From Eubacteriaceae bacterium (GTDB taxonomy: Bacteria; Bacillota; Clostridia; Oscillospirales; Acutalibacteraceae): a stretch of DNA of 64,000 nt. Positions 32,593 to 42,839 of this stretch are shown here, in pieces; position 1 is the stretch's first letter; every line of letters begins with the position of its first letter. A model generated the notes under the pieces. That model did not search any database and was not told the DNA's origin. It worked only from the letters and a program-made list of their open reading frames with translations. The position numbers were made by a program, and so were the translations under genes. The DNA is taken from assembly GCA_021770095.1 (NCBI GenBank), contig JAETRQ010000010.1, positions 1 through 64,000 on the forward strand. Direction: 5' to 3'.

Positions 32593-33036
32593 ATGAGCAT
32601 TAGTAAAGACGAATACAGTAAAATGACAGACAAAGCAAGCCCTAATTCGCCGAAAATTTTAAATGCAGTTAAAGCGTTTTTATTTGGCGGATTGATTTGT
32701 ATGATTGGGCAAATTCTTATTACTTTGTTTGAAAAAGCAGGTCTTAATGAAAAGGAAGTTCTTATTGCAACACCTTCGGTTATCATTATTGTTACTGCAA
32801 TTCTGACAGGGCTTGGCGTGTTTGACAAAATTGCAAGGCATGCAGGTGCAGGTACAATTGTACCGATAACCGGTTTTGCAAACTCAGTTGTTTCACCTGC
32901 ACTTGAGTTTCAGCATGAAGGTTTTATTCTCGGTACAGCAGCACAGATGTTTACAATTGCAGGTCCTGTAATAGTATATGGAGTTGCGTCGTCATTTTTG
33001 TATGGATTAATAATTTTTATTTTTAAACTATATTAA
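32593..33036 (+). CDS. spoVAC: Stage V sporulation protein AC
   Basis: SpoVAC is a mechanosensitive-type membrane component that moves dipicolinic acid across the inner spore membrane. NSPKILNAVKAFLFGGLICM, then IGQILITLFEK, and GFANSVVSPALEFQHEGF match the family. About four membrane spans are visible and the 147 residues are the usual length. It follows AACAGGAG. In other spore formers spoVAD and spoVAE come next; here a helical-bundle gene follows, and only a spoVAD remnant exists far upstream. Function in sporulation may therefore be impaired or supported by another spoVA set. Confidence 0.9.
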   Translation: MSISKDEYSKMTDKASPNSPKILNAVKAFLFGGLICMIGQILITLFEKAGLNEKEVLIATPSVIIIVTAILTGLGVFDKIARHAGAGTIVPITGFANSVVSPALEFQHEGFILGTAAQMFTIAGPVIVYGVASSFLYGLIIFIFKLY

Positions 33037-33055
33037 ATGTAAAGGAGTTATAAAT

Positions 33056-33505
33056 ATGGTTGACAGAGTAGGGGCAGACGGAGATACAGTAAAACTTCTT
33101 AAGGAATGTGATTCAGGTATCAAGATGGGATTGTCTGCAATCAATGATGTTATTGATGATGTAAAGAATTCTAATTTCAGAAATCTGCTTAATGACAGCA
33201 GAGACCAGCATGAAAAGTTGCAGGAAGAAATTGTCGAACTGCTTGATGAACATTGTGACGAGGGCAAAGACCCGAATCCGATGGCAAAGGGAATGAGTTG
33301 GATAAAAACGAATATGAAAATGGCGGTTGACAGTACCGATAATACGGTTGCCGATTTGATAACAGATGGCTGTAATATGGGCGTGAAATCACTGAGCAGG
33401 TACCTCAATCAGTATCAAAGTGCAGATGATAAGTCCAGAGATATTACAGGCAGACTTGTTCAGATTGAGGACCGACTTGCCACAGATATAAGACAATATT
33501 TGTAA
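33056..33505 (+). CDS. Four-helix-bundle protein (DUF2383-like)
   Basis: 149 residues, almost entirely helical, with a conserved-looking GIKMGLSAINDVIDDVKN start and a DDKSRDITGRLVQIEDRL end. The pattern recalls DUF2383/ferritin-like bundles without clear metal ligands. It lies 19 bases after spoVAC behind AAAGGAG, so it is co-transcribed. Similar small bundles occur in clostridial spores, but a role is only inferred. Confidence 0.75.
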   Translation: MVDRVGADGDTVKLLKECDSGIKMGLSAINDVIDDVKNSNFRNLLNDSRDQHEKLQEEIVELLDEHCDEGKDPNPMAKGMSWIKTNMKMAVDSTDNTVADLITDGCNMGVKSLSRYLNQYQSADDKSRDITGRLVQIEDRLATDIRQYL

Positions 33506-33514
33506 TCGTTATAA

Positions 33515-33555
33515 AAAATCCACAAACCTCAAAACCGAGGTTTGTGGATTTTTCT
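33515..33555. terminator. Bidirectional terminator after spoVAC unit
   Basis: AAATCCACAAACCTC pairs perfectly with GAGGTTTGTGGATTT, with A and T runs on the two sides. Confidence 0.9.
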
Positions 33556-33559
33556 TATA

Positions 33560-36247
33560 TTATACAGATGTTTTCTTCTTTTTCTGTATTTCCGTGATAA
33601 CAATATATCCTGCAAAGGCCATTATGCCGACGCCTGACAGGCATATGCCTGCTTTGAGATATGGTGTGGTATAAACAAGTTTAATGTTATGGTCACCGGC
33701 TGTCAGTTCAAGTGCCATATACATTGTATTGGCCTGCAATAAATCAACTTCCTGTCCGTCAACATATGCAGTCCAGCCTGTGCTGTACGGTACGCTGAGG
33801 CAGAGTATTTTATCATCTTCAAGACTGATGCTACCTTTGATTACATCACCTTTGACTGATACATTTTCAAGCACATTTTCTTTAAGTGCAAGTTCCTGAG
33901 AATTGAAATTATCCATCGGTTGACAGATAACAGAGATAACAGGTATGTCATAAGTGCCGACAGTACTGAAAGTTACTGTAATTGATTTTTTTGCATCTTT
34001 ACTGTATCCTGCATTGAACAGCCATTGATTTCTGTCATCATGACGGATGGAATACTGGGTATTGAAGGTGTATTCGTTTTCAGCACATTTGCCTTTTTCG
34101 GTCTCACTGTTAACGGTCAAGTCAATTGTGCCGGATTTTCGCTTTGTTGCCTCATAGCCATTGTATTCCATATATACATATGTTTCGCTGTTTTCAAGTC
34201 CATCAAAATTCAATGTAATTGACGCATTGCTCTTTTTAACTTCCAGTTTACCGTTTTCATATGAGATGTTTTGGTCTGTTACAAGCTCATACTCTATATT
34301 TTGTTCAGTGAAAACAGGCTGAATTTTGCTGTAATGATTTGACTCTTCTTCAAGCAGTACTGCCTGCATAAGTGCCTGTTGTTTCTGCAGTGCAGGCAAG
34401 TTGTCATATTCATCCCTTGTAATGTATCCTGAATAAGTGTATCCGATTGGAAGTGCGTTTACATTCTGATAAACACCGTCTGCAATTTTTCCAAAGCCAT
34501 ATGGTTTGTTATAAAATGCATTTGATGTGTAGTATTTTACACTTGCAAGGGCGTTAAGAGATGCTCGGTTGTCAAGATTGGCATAAGAATAAAGATAACG
34601 GTACGGCATATCCATTTCTTCCATAAACTGCGCGATAGCACTGTTTTGCAGACTCCAGTAAAATGATGTCGATTTTGTACCATTCACCAAGTCACTGTTA
34701 ATGGTCAGATTACTGCCTGAATAACGATAAAAACTGTCATCATCAACTGCATCAAGCATTTTTGTACCTGCATTATCGGTGAGTTTGTTCGTTATACTTC
34801 TGTAGCCGAAATATCCGTCTTTATTTACATTGCCATCGTGACAGTTGAAGTAGGAATTTGCCGACAGGGATACGATAATAAGCAGCAGGATTGCCGTGTC
34901 AGCAAATTTCTTCATCTTAACTTTCGATGCAATTATCATAATAATCATTGCAATAACAGCGATTGCGATTGATATAATTAAGTTTTTGTCAAATTCCTGA
35001 ATGCATACAAATGCAGCAACACCGTAGACAGCCAAGAGAGCAAACATCCGGATTATATCTTTATGATTCAGGCTTGTAATTTCATCCCACATTACCACAA
35101 CGATATAAGCAATAATCATTACATAAGCCCATATCCATCTGTTGGCGATATAAGAGAATCCGTTGAGCAGATAACCTGTTACCGGCAGCATTAATGCAAT
35201 TGTGGATAATATGAATAATATTTTGAGTTCTTTATTTTCTTTCTTTCTTATGAATAACAAAAATACGGATAAGAGAGATACGGATGAAAGACCAAGTCCG
35301 GTCATACTTCCCATTTTTGTTGATGAGGTTATGAAGGAAGAAAGGAAGTTTTTGTAATAGGCAGCAGGGTATAAGAGATTTACTTCAATGTCTGCCCCTG
35401 TTCGGTTGTCTGTAATGAAAGCCATTATCACAGGTGCAAGAATTGCACAGCTCATCAGCAGACCGATAACAGAACTTACGCCGATTTTAAATACGCTGCC
35501 GAAGGCTTGCTTGAATTCACCTTTTTTGTAAATAAAGAATAATCTGAAAAATACATATACCACAGTGACAAATACCAGCATATAGAAGAAATAGAAATTA
35601 CTGATTGCACTGATGAATACCATTATAACAAGGAGATATGGACGTTCTTTATTGAATATCTTTTCAACCCCTACAAGCAGGAGCGGCAGATAAACCACCG
35701 GGTTCATAAAGAACGGATGTACAAAAGCAAAGAACAAGCTGTATGTTGTGAAAGAATAAATCAGTGCCCCTGCAATAACTGCATTTATACTTCTGTTTTT
35801 ATCTCTGTAAAAACTGTATACGGCAAAGAACAGCCCTGACAGATAAAAACGAAACATCATCAGAAGTGTGTATATATAAATTGAATATTTTGTCGGTGTT
35901 ACAACGGAGATTAAATCAAGCGGATCACCGATGCAATAATAATGAAGGGTGGTTATTATATCTCCGCCGTAACCGATACTGAAGTTCCACTGCGGCAGAA
36001 CAAGTGAATGTTCCGTCAGCAGCGTTCTGATAACTTCGCGGCAGTATTGACCAAGATATACAAATGCTTTGAAATGCTGCTTCCATCCGTCACCTTGTGT
36101 GATAAATGTTTTATGTGATATTAAAAAATAACCAATTACCGCAAGCAGTGCAACAGCGAAAATTACAGTGTATCCGATAAAAAATCGGGTGAACTTTTTA
36201 TTATCATTTTTTCTGTCTAATCTTTTTGAATTTTGGCTGTTTTTCAT
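33560..36247 (-). CDS. YfhO-family multi-span membrane protein
   Basis: 895 residues. The first ~480 hold about 12 membrane spans with GGDIITTLHYYCIGDPLDLI and HPFFMNPVVYLPLLLVGV. A large extracellular part (~485-855, ending with YSTGWTAYVDG and a last span) follows. This is the YfhO layout, a GT-C-fold family linked to glycosylation of wall teichoic or lipoteichoic acids in Bacillus. It is the last gene of a three-gene minus-strand operon, two bases after the flavodoxin-like gene. Confidence 0.9.
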   Translation of the reverse strand: MKNSQNSKRLDRKNDNKKFTRFFIGYTVIFAVALLAVIGYFLISHKTFITQGDGWKQHFKAFVYLGQYCREVIRTLLTEHSLVLPQWNFSIGYGGDIITTLHYYCIGDPLDLISVVTPTKYSIYIYTLLMMFRFYLSGLFFAVYSFYRDKNRSINAVIAGALIYSFTTYSLFFAFVHPFFMNPVVYLPLLLVGVEKIFNKERPYLLVIMVFISAISNFYFFYMLVFVTVVYVFFRLFFIYKKGEFKQAFGSVFKIGVSSVIGLLMSCAILAPVIMAFITDNRTGADIEVNLLYPAAYYKNFLSSFITSSTKMGSMTGLGLSSVSLLSVFLLFIRKKENKELKILFILSTIALMLPVTGYLLNGFSYIANRWIWAYVMIIAYIVVVMWDEITSLNHKDIIRMFALLAVYGVAAFVCIQEFDKNLIISIAIAVIAMIIMIIASKVKMKKFADTAILLLIIVSLSANSYFNCHDGNVNKDGYFGYRSITNKLTDNAGTKMLDAVDDDSFYRYSGSNLTINSDLVNGTKSTSFYWSLQNSAIAQFMEEMDMPYRYLYSYANLDNRASLNALASVKYYTSNAFYNKPYGFGKIADGVYQNVNALPIGYTYSGYITRDEYDNLPALQKQQALMQAVLLEEESNHYSKIQPVFTEQNIEYELVTDQNISYENGKLEVKKSNASITLNFDGLENSETYVYMEYNGYEATKRKSGTIDLTVNSETEKGKCAENEYTFNTQYSIRHDDRNQWLFNAGYSKDAKKSITVTFSTVGTYDIPVISVICQPMDNFNSQELALKENVLENVSVKGDVIKGSISLEDDKILCLSVPYSTGWTAYVDGQEVDLLQANTMYMALELTAGDHNIKLVYTTPYLKAGICLSGVGIMAFAGYIVITEIQKKKKTSV

Positions 36248-36249
36248 AT

Positions 36250-36936
36250 TTATTCGTCCTTATTTTTATATTGATTGTCAACAAGTTGTAATCTTGACAG
36301 CCAAACTGCAATTCGTTTTTCAGTCTCTGTCTGTGATGTTAAAATAATATTATCGGATATTTCCATTCCTATATCAACATAATTGCTTGGCAGTGCCTGC
36401 TTGAGTTGCTCACTGCCGGTGATGTTTGTATCTGTTGAGTGGGTGCTGAAAGGAATGATGTCTTTGCCGGTAAAATCGTTGTTTTCTATAAAAGAATAAA
36501 CCGCCATCGGTAAGTCATTGCACCATATCGGATACCCGATGATAATAATATCATATTTGCTCATATCATATGTTTCTGCTTTTAGTTCAGGAAGAATTTT
36601 CTTTTCTTTCTCTTCCTCAGCAGTTTTTTGCAGTTCTTCTTTATTTTCAGGATAATCCTGTTTCGTTTCAATTCTGAATATATCCGCACCGATTTTGTCT
36701 TGAATTATTTTTGCGGCCACTTCAGTTGTTCCGTTTTTTGCGCGGTCTTTTGTATCTTCCTGTGCCTGTGAAAAATATACGATTAACACATTCTGATTTT
36801 TAAAATTATCTTCAGGGGTAATCAGTGTTGTATTAAAATCGGTTTCATCTTCCGTATTATGATTGGAAGAACAAGAGACAAATGAAACGGATATTATAAT
36901 CAACATGAATATTGCAATCAGTTTTTTGATTTTCAT
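36250..36936 (-). CDS. Flavodoxin-like lipoprotein
   Basis: Residues 1-22 are a lipoprotein signal (LIIISVSFVSCSS, lipobox Cys ~22). The rest matches flavodoxin-4-type proteins: VLIVYFSQAQEDT for the FMN phosphate loop and IIIGYPIWCNDLPMAVYSFI for the ring contacts. An exported, membrane-bound electron carrier is implied. It overlaps the GH43-like gene by 4 bases (ATGA) and precedes YfhO. Confidence 0.88.
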   Translation of the reverse strand: MKIKKLIAIFMLIIISVSFVSCSSNHNTEDETDFNTTLITPEDNFKNQNVLIVYFSQAQEDTKDRAKNGTTEVAAKIIQDKIGADIFRIETKQDYPENKEELQKTAEEEKEKKILPELKAETYDMSKYDIIIIGYPIWCNDLPMAVYSFIENNDFTGKDIIPFSTHSTDTNITGSEQLKQALPSNYVDIGMEISDNIILTSQTETEKRIAVWLSRLQLVDNQYKNKDE

Positions 36937-37871
36937 TTTTTGTATGCTCCTTTTATTGAGTCATATTCGCTTTGCGTAATTTCAATTACTCTGCCGTGTT
37001 TGAATCCGTATGGAAAAGTAAAATTTTCTTTGCTCATTTTAAAATCTGCATTTCCTGCTTTTGGTGATATAAAGGGGACATATCCCATTTTATCTTTTTC
37101 GCAGCCGAAAAAGTCCATCATCAGACACCATTTACCGTCAGGCAATATGTATGTTGTTGATGCTTCATAAGACCCAGGTCTGTATAATTGTGACATATAT
37201 TTTTCAAATGCATTATCATGAATGTATTTACCGAAAAGTTCATCCGAATAAGCATGCATATTCATCAGCGGTTCGGCAGAGTTTTTATAAAATAAATGAT
37301 ATTTATCACCGATTTTTACAATATGAGAGTCGAGAACGTCATTTTCTTTTTTAAAGAAAAGTTGGGGATATGTAAAATGGATAAAATCAGATGTTTTGGT
37401 GTAATATATTGCCATATGAGAATCGTTATCTGATTTTACAGTGGCACTGAAATGAATGATATATTCATCATTGTTTTCATCAAAAAATACTTCAGGTGCC
37501 CATATGCAGCCGAAATCATCTCTGCCAAAGGAAATCAGTTCCTGCCCGGAAAAGTGAATTAAATCCTGACTTTTCCACATGGAAATATATTTGCTGCCGT
37601 TTTTGCTTAATTTGTTCCAATCAATATTGCCGTCTTTATCAAAGCACAATGCAAGGCATAGGTCAGTGGCAATGATAACAAATCCGCCTGTGTGCAGCCT
37701 TGCAATTTCGATGTCCCTGCATCCCTTTTCTCCTTTTGTACAGATGAGTACGGGGCAGCCGTTATTAACTGCATCCCAATGTATTCCGTTCCTGCTTATC
37801 GCAAAGTAAACCTGTTCACCGTCAGGTGTGTTTTTTTCTCTGAAATGTGAAAATAAATAAGGCATATTCAT
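36933..37871 (-). CDS. GH43-like five-bladed propeller glycosidase
   Basis: 312 residues with the repeated strands of GH43/arabinofuranosidase-type propellers: YFAISRNGIHW, MWKSQDLIHF, CIWAPEVFFDENNDEYIIHF and YRPGSYEASTTYI. A catalytic acid Glu in WAPEVF and another in GSYEAS fit the family. No signal peptide is seen, so it would act on internalised oligosaccharides. ATG 37871 follows AAAGG; an upstream GTG is less likely. The sugar specificity cannot be read from sequence alone. Confidence 0.8.
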   Translation of the reverse strand: MNMPYLFSHFREKNTPDGEQVYFAISRNGIHWDAVNNGCPVLICTKGEKGCRDIEIARLHTGGFVIIATDLCLALCFDKDGNIDWNKLSKNGSKYISMWKSQDLIHFSGQELISFGRDDFGCIWAPEVFFDENNDEYIIHFSATVKSDNDSHMAIYYTKTSDFIHFTYPQLFFKKENDVLDSHIVKIGDKYHLFYKNSAEPLMNMHAYSDELFGKYIHDNAFEKYMSQLYRPGSYEASTTYILPDGKWCLMMDFFGCEKDKMGYVPFISPKAGNADFKMSKENFTFPYGFKHGRVIEITQSEYDSIKGAYKK

Positions 37872-38007
37872 TCTAGCCTTTCTTGTCACAATATTATTAT
37901 AAGTATATTATCACAAAATTTTAGATAACTCAATAGGCAATGAGCAGTAATCCGAACCGTGGTTAAAATTGGCTGATATGCCTTTAATATACTTAGTATA
38001 AAAGTAT

Positions 38008-38042
38008 AAAAGCCGCATTGAATCAAATTCTCTGCGGCTTTG
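38008..38042. terminator. Terminator after the EEP hydrolase gene
   Basis: AAAGCCGCA pairs with TGCGGCTTT around a 16-base loop; A and T runs flank it. Confidence 0.8.
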
Positions 38043-38047
38043 TTATA

Positions 38048-38980
38048 TTATGATACGTCGATAAAAATAGGGTAGTGGTCACTCATTTCCTGCATAACTG
38101 TATCGGAAATGATTGAATATCGTTCAATCGTTGCATTACCAAGCATAAATATATGGTCTTGTGTAGGTTTTCGCACATCTCTTGCGTCACCTTCTGTGGT
38201 TCGCCTTGCATAGGATTTGGTATCATTCAGCGATACCGTCAAAGCATCATATACCGTAGGTGCAAAGTAAGGATTGTCATATCCGCCGTTATCCATTGCA
38301 TTATAATCACCTGCACAGAATATGGGGCAGTTAAACTGTATTTGCAGATTTTTGGCTATTGCCACCTGTTCGTCTGCCTGTGTGTTCATTATGTTGAGAG
38401 ATTCTGTTTCCTGATTTTCACGTATCAGGTTGAAATGGGTTGATGTAACGATATATTTTTCTCCGCTTTCTTTGTTTTGAAAATAGCCCCATACAATTCT
38501 TCTGACGCGTTTTTCATCAAATTTTGTGTATTCATACTGACCGTAATCAAGCAAATCAACTGTGTCGCTGTTATATATAATACCGGTGGTTCTTGCCATG
38601 GTTCCTGTTGAAAGAGGATAAATCAGGCGGTAATTTTTTGCGTTTTTCAGCAAAGCGCAATACCATTGGTCACACATCTCCTGCATTGCAACAATATCTG
38701 GTGAATATGTGTCAAGCAGTTCCAAAAACATTTTTGCTCTCCTGCGTGCATCCGTTCCGCCCCAACTTTCATAATGAGCCAGGACATTTGCGGTCATAAT
38801 TCTGGCATAAGCATTTTCATTTCTCAACGGCTTGGCATTATCAATTGTTTCTTCAAATCCTTTTGGCAGGATATAGTCATCAATGTCTCCGCGTGTGTAT
38901 ACTGTAATGACAAAGGAAGATATAATGATTATGACTGTCATTAATAAAGAGGTGATAATTTTGATTAATGCTTTTTTCAT
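38048..38980 (-). CDS. Exported endonuclease/exonuclease/phosphatase-family hydrolase
   Basis: 310 residues with an N-terminal membrane anchor or signal (~7-29, IKIITSLLMTVIIIISSFV). The EEP catalytic motifs are present: MTANVLA, VAMQEMCDQW, STHFNL, AGDYNAMD, QDHIF and SDHYPIF. The family includes DNases, sphingomyelinases and phosphatases, so the substrate is open. It follows AAAGGAGGAG and appears monocistronic. Confidence 0.88.
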   Translation of the reverse strand: MKKALIKIITSLLMTVIIIISSFVITVYTRGDIDDYILPKGFEETIDNAKPLRNENAYARIMTANVLAHYESWGGTDARRRAKMFLELLDTYSPDIVAMQEMCDQWYCALLKNAKNYRLIYPLSTGTMARTTGIIYNSDTVDLLDYGQYEYTKFDEKRVRRIVWGYFQNKESGEKYIVTSTHFNLIRENQETESLNIMNTQADEQVAIAKNLQIQFNCPIFCAGDYNAMDNGGYDNPYFAPTVYDALTVSLNDTKSYARRTTEGDARDVRKPTQDHIFMLGNATIERYSIISDTVMQEMSDHYPIFIDVS

Positions 38981-39096
38981 AACTCCTCCTTTGACTTTTA
39001 TGATTACTCTATATTTATTATACCACTATTTTTTAATTAATTTTTATAATTTTATGGATATATTGCAAATAAAATTTTTTATGTTAAAATGAGAGT

Positions 39097-39711
39097 ATGA
39101 AGATATACGCTCTTAATTCATCCGTGTTTGATGATAATGATGCTTTGTTTGCCGAAAAACTCAATACCTTGTCTGAATACAGACAAAACAAAATTTATTC
39201 TTGCAAGTATTTTCAGGACAGAAAACGCAGTCTGGCGGCAGGTGTTTTGACTGATATTGCACTTTCCCGATTCGGTTTGAAGGAAAAGGATATGTACTAT
39301 TCTGAAAATGAAAACGGGAAACCTTATTTTGTGGGTTATGATGATATATTTTTCAGCCTTTCACATTCAGGCAATTGGGCAATTGCTGCTTTTTCAGACT
39401 GTGCAATCGGCTGTGATATTCAACAGATAAAAGATGTAAATCTGAATATTGCAAAGCGTTATTTTACTTCAGAGGAATATGAATATATCATTGCAAGTAA
39501 AGATAAAGTTGACTCTTTTTTTTCTTTATGGAGCAGAAAAGAAAGTTATATTAAGGCAATCGGTACAGGTTTATCAACTTCGTTAAAGTCCTTTAATGTT
39601 TTTGAAATTGCGGATTGGCAATTTAAAGAATATGACGATATTGCAGGATATAAAATTGCAGTGTGCAGTAAAGAATATCCGACAGATAATATTATTGTTT
39701 GTGAAATCTAA
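39097..39711 (+). CDS. 4'-phosphopantetheinyl transferase (Sfp type)
   Basis: It activates carrier proteins by transferring phosphopantetheine from CoA. Signature motifs are FSLSHSGNWAIAAF, IGCDIQQI (magnesium-binding Asp) and WSRKESYIKAIGTGL. The 204 residues are normal for this class. No polyketide or peptide synthase genes lie near, so a fatty-acid or distant target is likely. It ends 48 bases before the transporter gene. Confidence 0.93.
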   Translation: MKIYALNSSVFDDNDALFAEKLNTLSEYRQNKIYSCKYFQDRKRSLAAGVLTDIALSRFGLKEKDMYYSENENGKPYFVGYDDIFFSLSHSGNWAIAAFSDCAIGCDIQQIKDVNLNIAKRYFTSEEYEYIIASKDKVDSFFSLWSRKESYIKAIGTGLSTSLKSFNVFEIADWQFKEYDDIAGYKIAVCSKEYPTDNIIVCEI

Positions 39712-39759
39712 GTGAAAAATAATTATACGAAAATAATATTAAATTTTAGGAGAAATGAT

Positions 39760-41949
39760 ATGTTAAATGTAAAAAGTATTATCAGCAGTGTCTACAAAGA
39801 TGTGACTTCCCATTGGAAGCATCCTGCACCGGGGAATTTTGTGTCATATAAGGAACTGATTAATCTTGCCCTTGGCGGTATGGGCAATCAGTTGACTATG
39901 CAGCTTATTTGGCAGATGGGACTCAGTGCAGGTAATACTTTGTTTGGCTCAACAATAGGTATCCGTCCTTTGCATTTGCAGTATATGCTTACATTTCAAA
40001 CGATTTTAAATGTTGTTTTCTTTTTTATCAGAGCATATATTGTTGATAATACACGTACAAAATGGGGGCGCTTCAGACCTTATATAGCTTTTGCCGGAAT
40101 TCCTTTAGCGTTGCTGGCGATTATATTTGTTTTTCTTCCGTTCCAAACAATGTCGTATAACGAAAAATTCATTTGTGTATTTGTTTTTGCAATTACAATA
40201 AGTATGGGTCAGCCGATGTTTACTGATACATATTCTGAATTGCAGACGGTTATAACTCCGAACAGTGAGGAACGTGCAAAGGTATTATCAATCAATTCTC
40301 TTATTTACAGTTTTGCACCGACTCTTACAGGTTTGTTTATTCCGATTTTATCAAATCTGACAGGCGGTTACACAAATATAAATACATATCGTTATGTCTT
40401 GGCTCCGATTTCTCTTCTCGGATTAGGACTTAATTTCTTTACTGCGTTTGGTTGTAAGGAAAGGGTTGTTACCTCATCCACCTATGTTCAAAAGGTTGGA
40501 ATTATTGAGGGCTCTTTTATGATTCTGAAAAATAAACATTGGTGGATAAGACAGATTGCCTCTGTTATCGGTTTCCTGGAGACTGCCACAGGTGTGTTTT
40601 TCAGTTGGATATATATTTACAGTGTTCAGGATATGACGGCATATGGTATCCTCAATACTGTAATGGGAACTGCCAGCGGTATAGCGATGGCAATTACGCC
40701 TTTTTTACTGAAAAAACTCGGTAATAAAAAACTCCTTATTTACCATAATCTTCTGAATGTTATATTTTGTTTTATCCTTATGTTTACATTTAAGTCGCCG
40801 ACGATTATGTTTATTATTATGTATCTGAATACTTTGGTAAACGGCCTCAGTCTTGTTTATAATCAAGTTATGCATTCAGAGGTTAAGGATTATCAGCAGT
40901 ATATCTGCGGTTACAGAATGGATTTTGTATTCGGTCTTGCAGGTATGATAACAATGCCGATTACGCTTCTCAGCGGTTATGTAATTCCATATGTGTATGA
41001 GTGTTTCGGTCTGACAAAAAATTATGATATTCTTTATGACCCTAGTGTAAGAAATTCGCTCTTTTTGGTGTTATGTATTTTGTCCATAATCGGTGCAACT
41101 CTGAATTTGATTCCGTTTTGTTTTTACAGTATGTCAAAAGAAAAACATCAGAATATTATTCGTGTTTTAAGATACAGAGCATTATTTGATGATTTTGAAT
41201 CAGGTGATTTTAATGCAGAGATTATCAAAAACGGTGTTGAAGCTGTAAGAAGCGCTCTTGAACTTTATTCATCTCCTGTTCCTGATTTGAAAAAACTAAA
41301 AGAGAATATAAAATCCTCTAAAGGTGAAGAAAAACGTCTTGCAAGAAAAGAATATGAAAAGGCAAAAAGCTTTGCTGCCGATCAGGCAGAAGTCGGTATA
41401 TTCATGGATGAGTTCAATAAATTCGATACCCGCATTTGGAGACATAAGGTTGAAAGTGCAAGAAAACTTATTTCCAATGATGTAACGGCACTTGCAGATA
41501 TTGATCATTCGATTATATCAGATGCACGCAAAATGCCTAAGGGAAGTAAAGAAGAACGTGCTTTAAGAAAATATTATATTAATCAGGCAAAGGCGATTGT
41601 AAAAGCAGGTAAACTTATTCAAAAGAATTATCCTAACGGCGTTTTAAAACCGGATGAAGATAAATTAAAGGCGGCTTACGCACTGCCTGATAATACAAGA
41701 AGCGAAAATAAATTTAAAAATGCGCAGATTAAAGCAATTGAAGGTGAGTTTGACCTTTACTACAAAACAATTGCACCATATGCTGCAGCACAGAAACTGG
41801 TTCATAGTTATGAAAACAGGGTTAATGTAATGGATTGGGCAGAGAGCCATTATGATGAAGCATGTGAGATTATCAGACAGAAGGAAGAGGAAGAAGAAAA
41901 ACAGAAATCTTCACAAAAAAATCATGTTGCAGGAAGGAGAAGTAAGTGA
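39760..41949 (+). CDS. GPH-family sugar transporter with long C-terminal helical extension
   Basis: Residues ~25-475 have ~12 membrane spans with RAYIVDNTRTKWGRFRPYIA, the loop typical of MelB/GPH sodium- or proton-linked glycoside carriers. A further ~250 residues are hydrophilic, charged and helical (for example KEYEKAKSFAADQAEVGIF), ending in EEEEEKQKSSQKN. That extension is absent from ordinary GPH carriers. ATG 39760 follows TAGGAGAAA. It overlaps the lipoprotein gene by one base and sits upstream of beta-mannosidase, suggesting mannooligosaccharide import. Confidence 0.88.
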   Translation: MLNVKSIISSVYKDVTSHWKHPAPGNFVSYKELINLALGGMGNQLTMQLIWQMGLSAGNTLFGSTIGIRPLHLQYMLTFQTILNVVFFFIRAYIVDNTRTKWGRFRPYIAFAGIPLALLAIIFVFLPFQTMSYNEKFICVFVFAITISMGQPMFTDTYSELQTVITPNSEERAKVLSINSLIYSFAPTLTGLFIPILSNLTGGYTNINTYRYVLAPISLLGLGLNFFTAFGCKERVVTSSTYVQKVGIIEGSFMILKNKHWWIRQIASVIGFLETATGVFFSWIYIYSVQDMTAYGILNTVMGTASGIAMAITPFLLKKLGNKKLLIYHNLLNVIFCFILMFTFKSPTIMFIIMYLNTLVNGLSLVYNQVMHSEVKDYQQYICGYRMDFVFGLAGMITMPITLLSGYVIPYVYECFGLTKNYDILYDPSVRNSLFLVLCILSIIGATLNLIPFCFYSMSKEKHQNIIRVLRYRALFDDFESGDFNAEIIKNGVEAVRSALELYSSPVPDLKKLKENIKSSKGEEKRLARKEYEKAKSFAADQAEVGIFMDEFNKFDTRIWRHKVESARKLISNDVTALADIDHSIISDARKMPKGSKEERALRKYYINQAKAIVKAGKLIQKNYPNGVLKPDEDKLKAAYALPDNTRSENKFKNAQIKAIEGEFDLYYKTIAPYAAAQKLVHSYENRVNVMDWAESHYDEACEIIRQKEEEEEKQKSSQKNHVAGRRSK

Positions 41950-42779
41950 TGCATAATAAAAGCATTTTAAAAATAATAAGCGTTATATGTTCATTGTTTC
42001 TTATTACTGCATTGAGCGGTTGTTCAATTCATTCTTTTTCGGTCGATGAACTTAAAGAACTTTATCCCAAGGCACTTGAAAATTCTTTTAACGAAGAACT
42101 TTATTATTGGAAAGAGACCGTAAACAATTCAATCCGGACCTCGTGGCGTACATGCAATGTGTATGCAGAAATGGATAAAAAGTATGAACCTATTCGGGAT
42201 GAAAACGGTGAATTATCAAATATGAAAATTGATGTGTATGAAGAATTTAACACAAAAGCTGCATATAAAGCAATTTGCGGAAAATCAACAAGCAGCAGCG
42301 GAGAGGTAAAGAATTATCTTTTTGAAAATGACTATGATGAATCAGGAACTGCTGTGAACTATAGAAAAACAGAAATGACACCTCAGGATTATATTGTATC
42401 TGATGCGTTTAAAAATAAGTTTTCTCTTGAATCCATGCTTGCAGAACTGGAATATCTGAATGTTGATGATATGATTTTTGATATTGATAATGCTCTTATG
42501 GAACATAAGGGGAAGGTCGTTAAGTTCTCATTTGCTGTAACGGATGAATATCTTGAACAGTATAAAACCGAATTTGGAAAGTCATCTGTTTTTGAAGGTT
42601 CTAAATATGCTACAATTGAATTTGCTTATGATCGTTTTGCTTCAATTGTAGTGTATGCTGAGGAAAATTTAGGAAAAAATATATCTGTTGATAAAGAAGT
42701 GTACAAACTGGAGACCGTATATTACGGACCAATCATAAATATTCCGTCATATGACAGCGATGTTTGGATAAATGCATGA
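41949..42779 (+). CDS. Lipoprotein of the mannoside locus
   Basis: The N-terminus is a lipoprotein signal (CSLFLITALSGCS, Cys ~25). The remaining ~250 residues are mixed strand and helix, and I recognise no family. ATG 41949 overlaps the transporter stop (TGATG) after GGAAGGAG, so the two are coupled. It may help substrate capture or transporter assembly at the surface. Confidence 0.75.
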   Translation: MHNKSILKIISVICSLFLITALSGCSIHSFSVDELKELYPKALENSFNEELYYWKETVNNSIRTSWRTCNVYAEMDKKYEPIRDENGELSNMKIDVYEEFNTKAAYKAICGKSTSSSGEVKNYLFENDYDESGTAVNYRKTEMTPQDYIVSDAFKNKFSLESMLAELEYLNVDDMIFDIDNALMEHKGKVVKFSFAVTDEYLEQYKTEFGKSSVFEGSKYATIEFAYDRFASIVVYAEENLGKNISVDKEVYKLETVYYGPIINIPSYDSDVWINA

Positions 42780-42839
42780 TTTATTCCTACAGGTTAAATA
42801 ATAATGTGCAAATCAGTTTTTAAATTAAAGAGGTAATGT

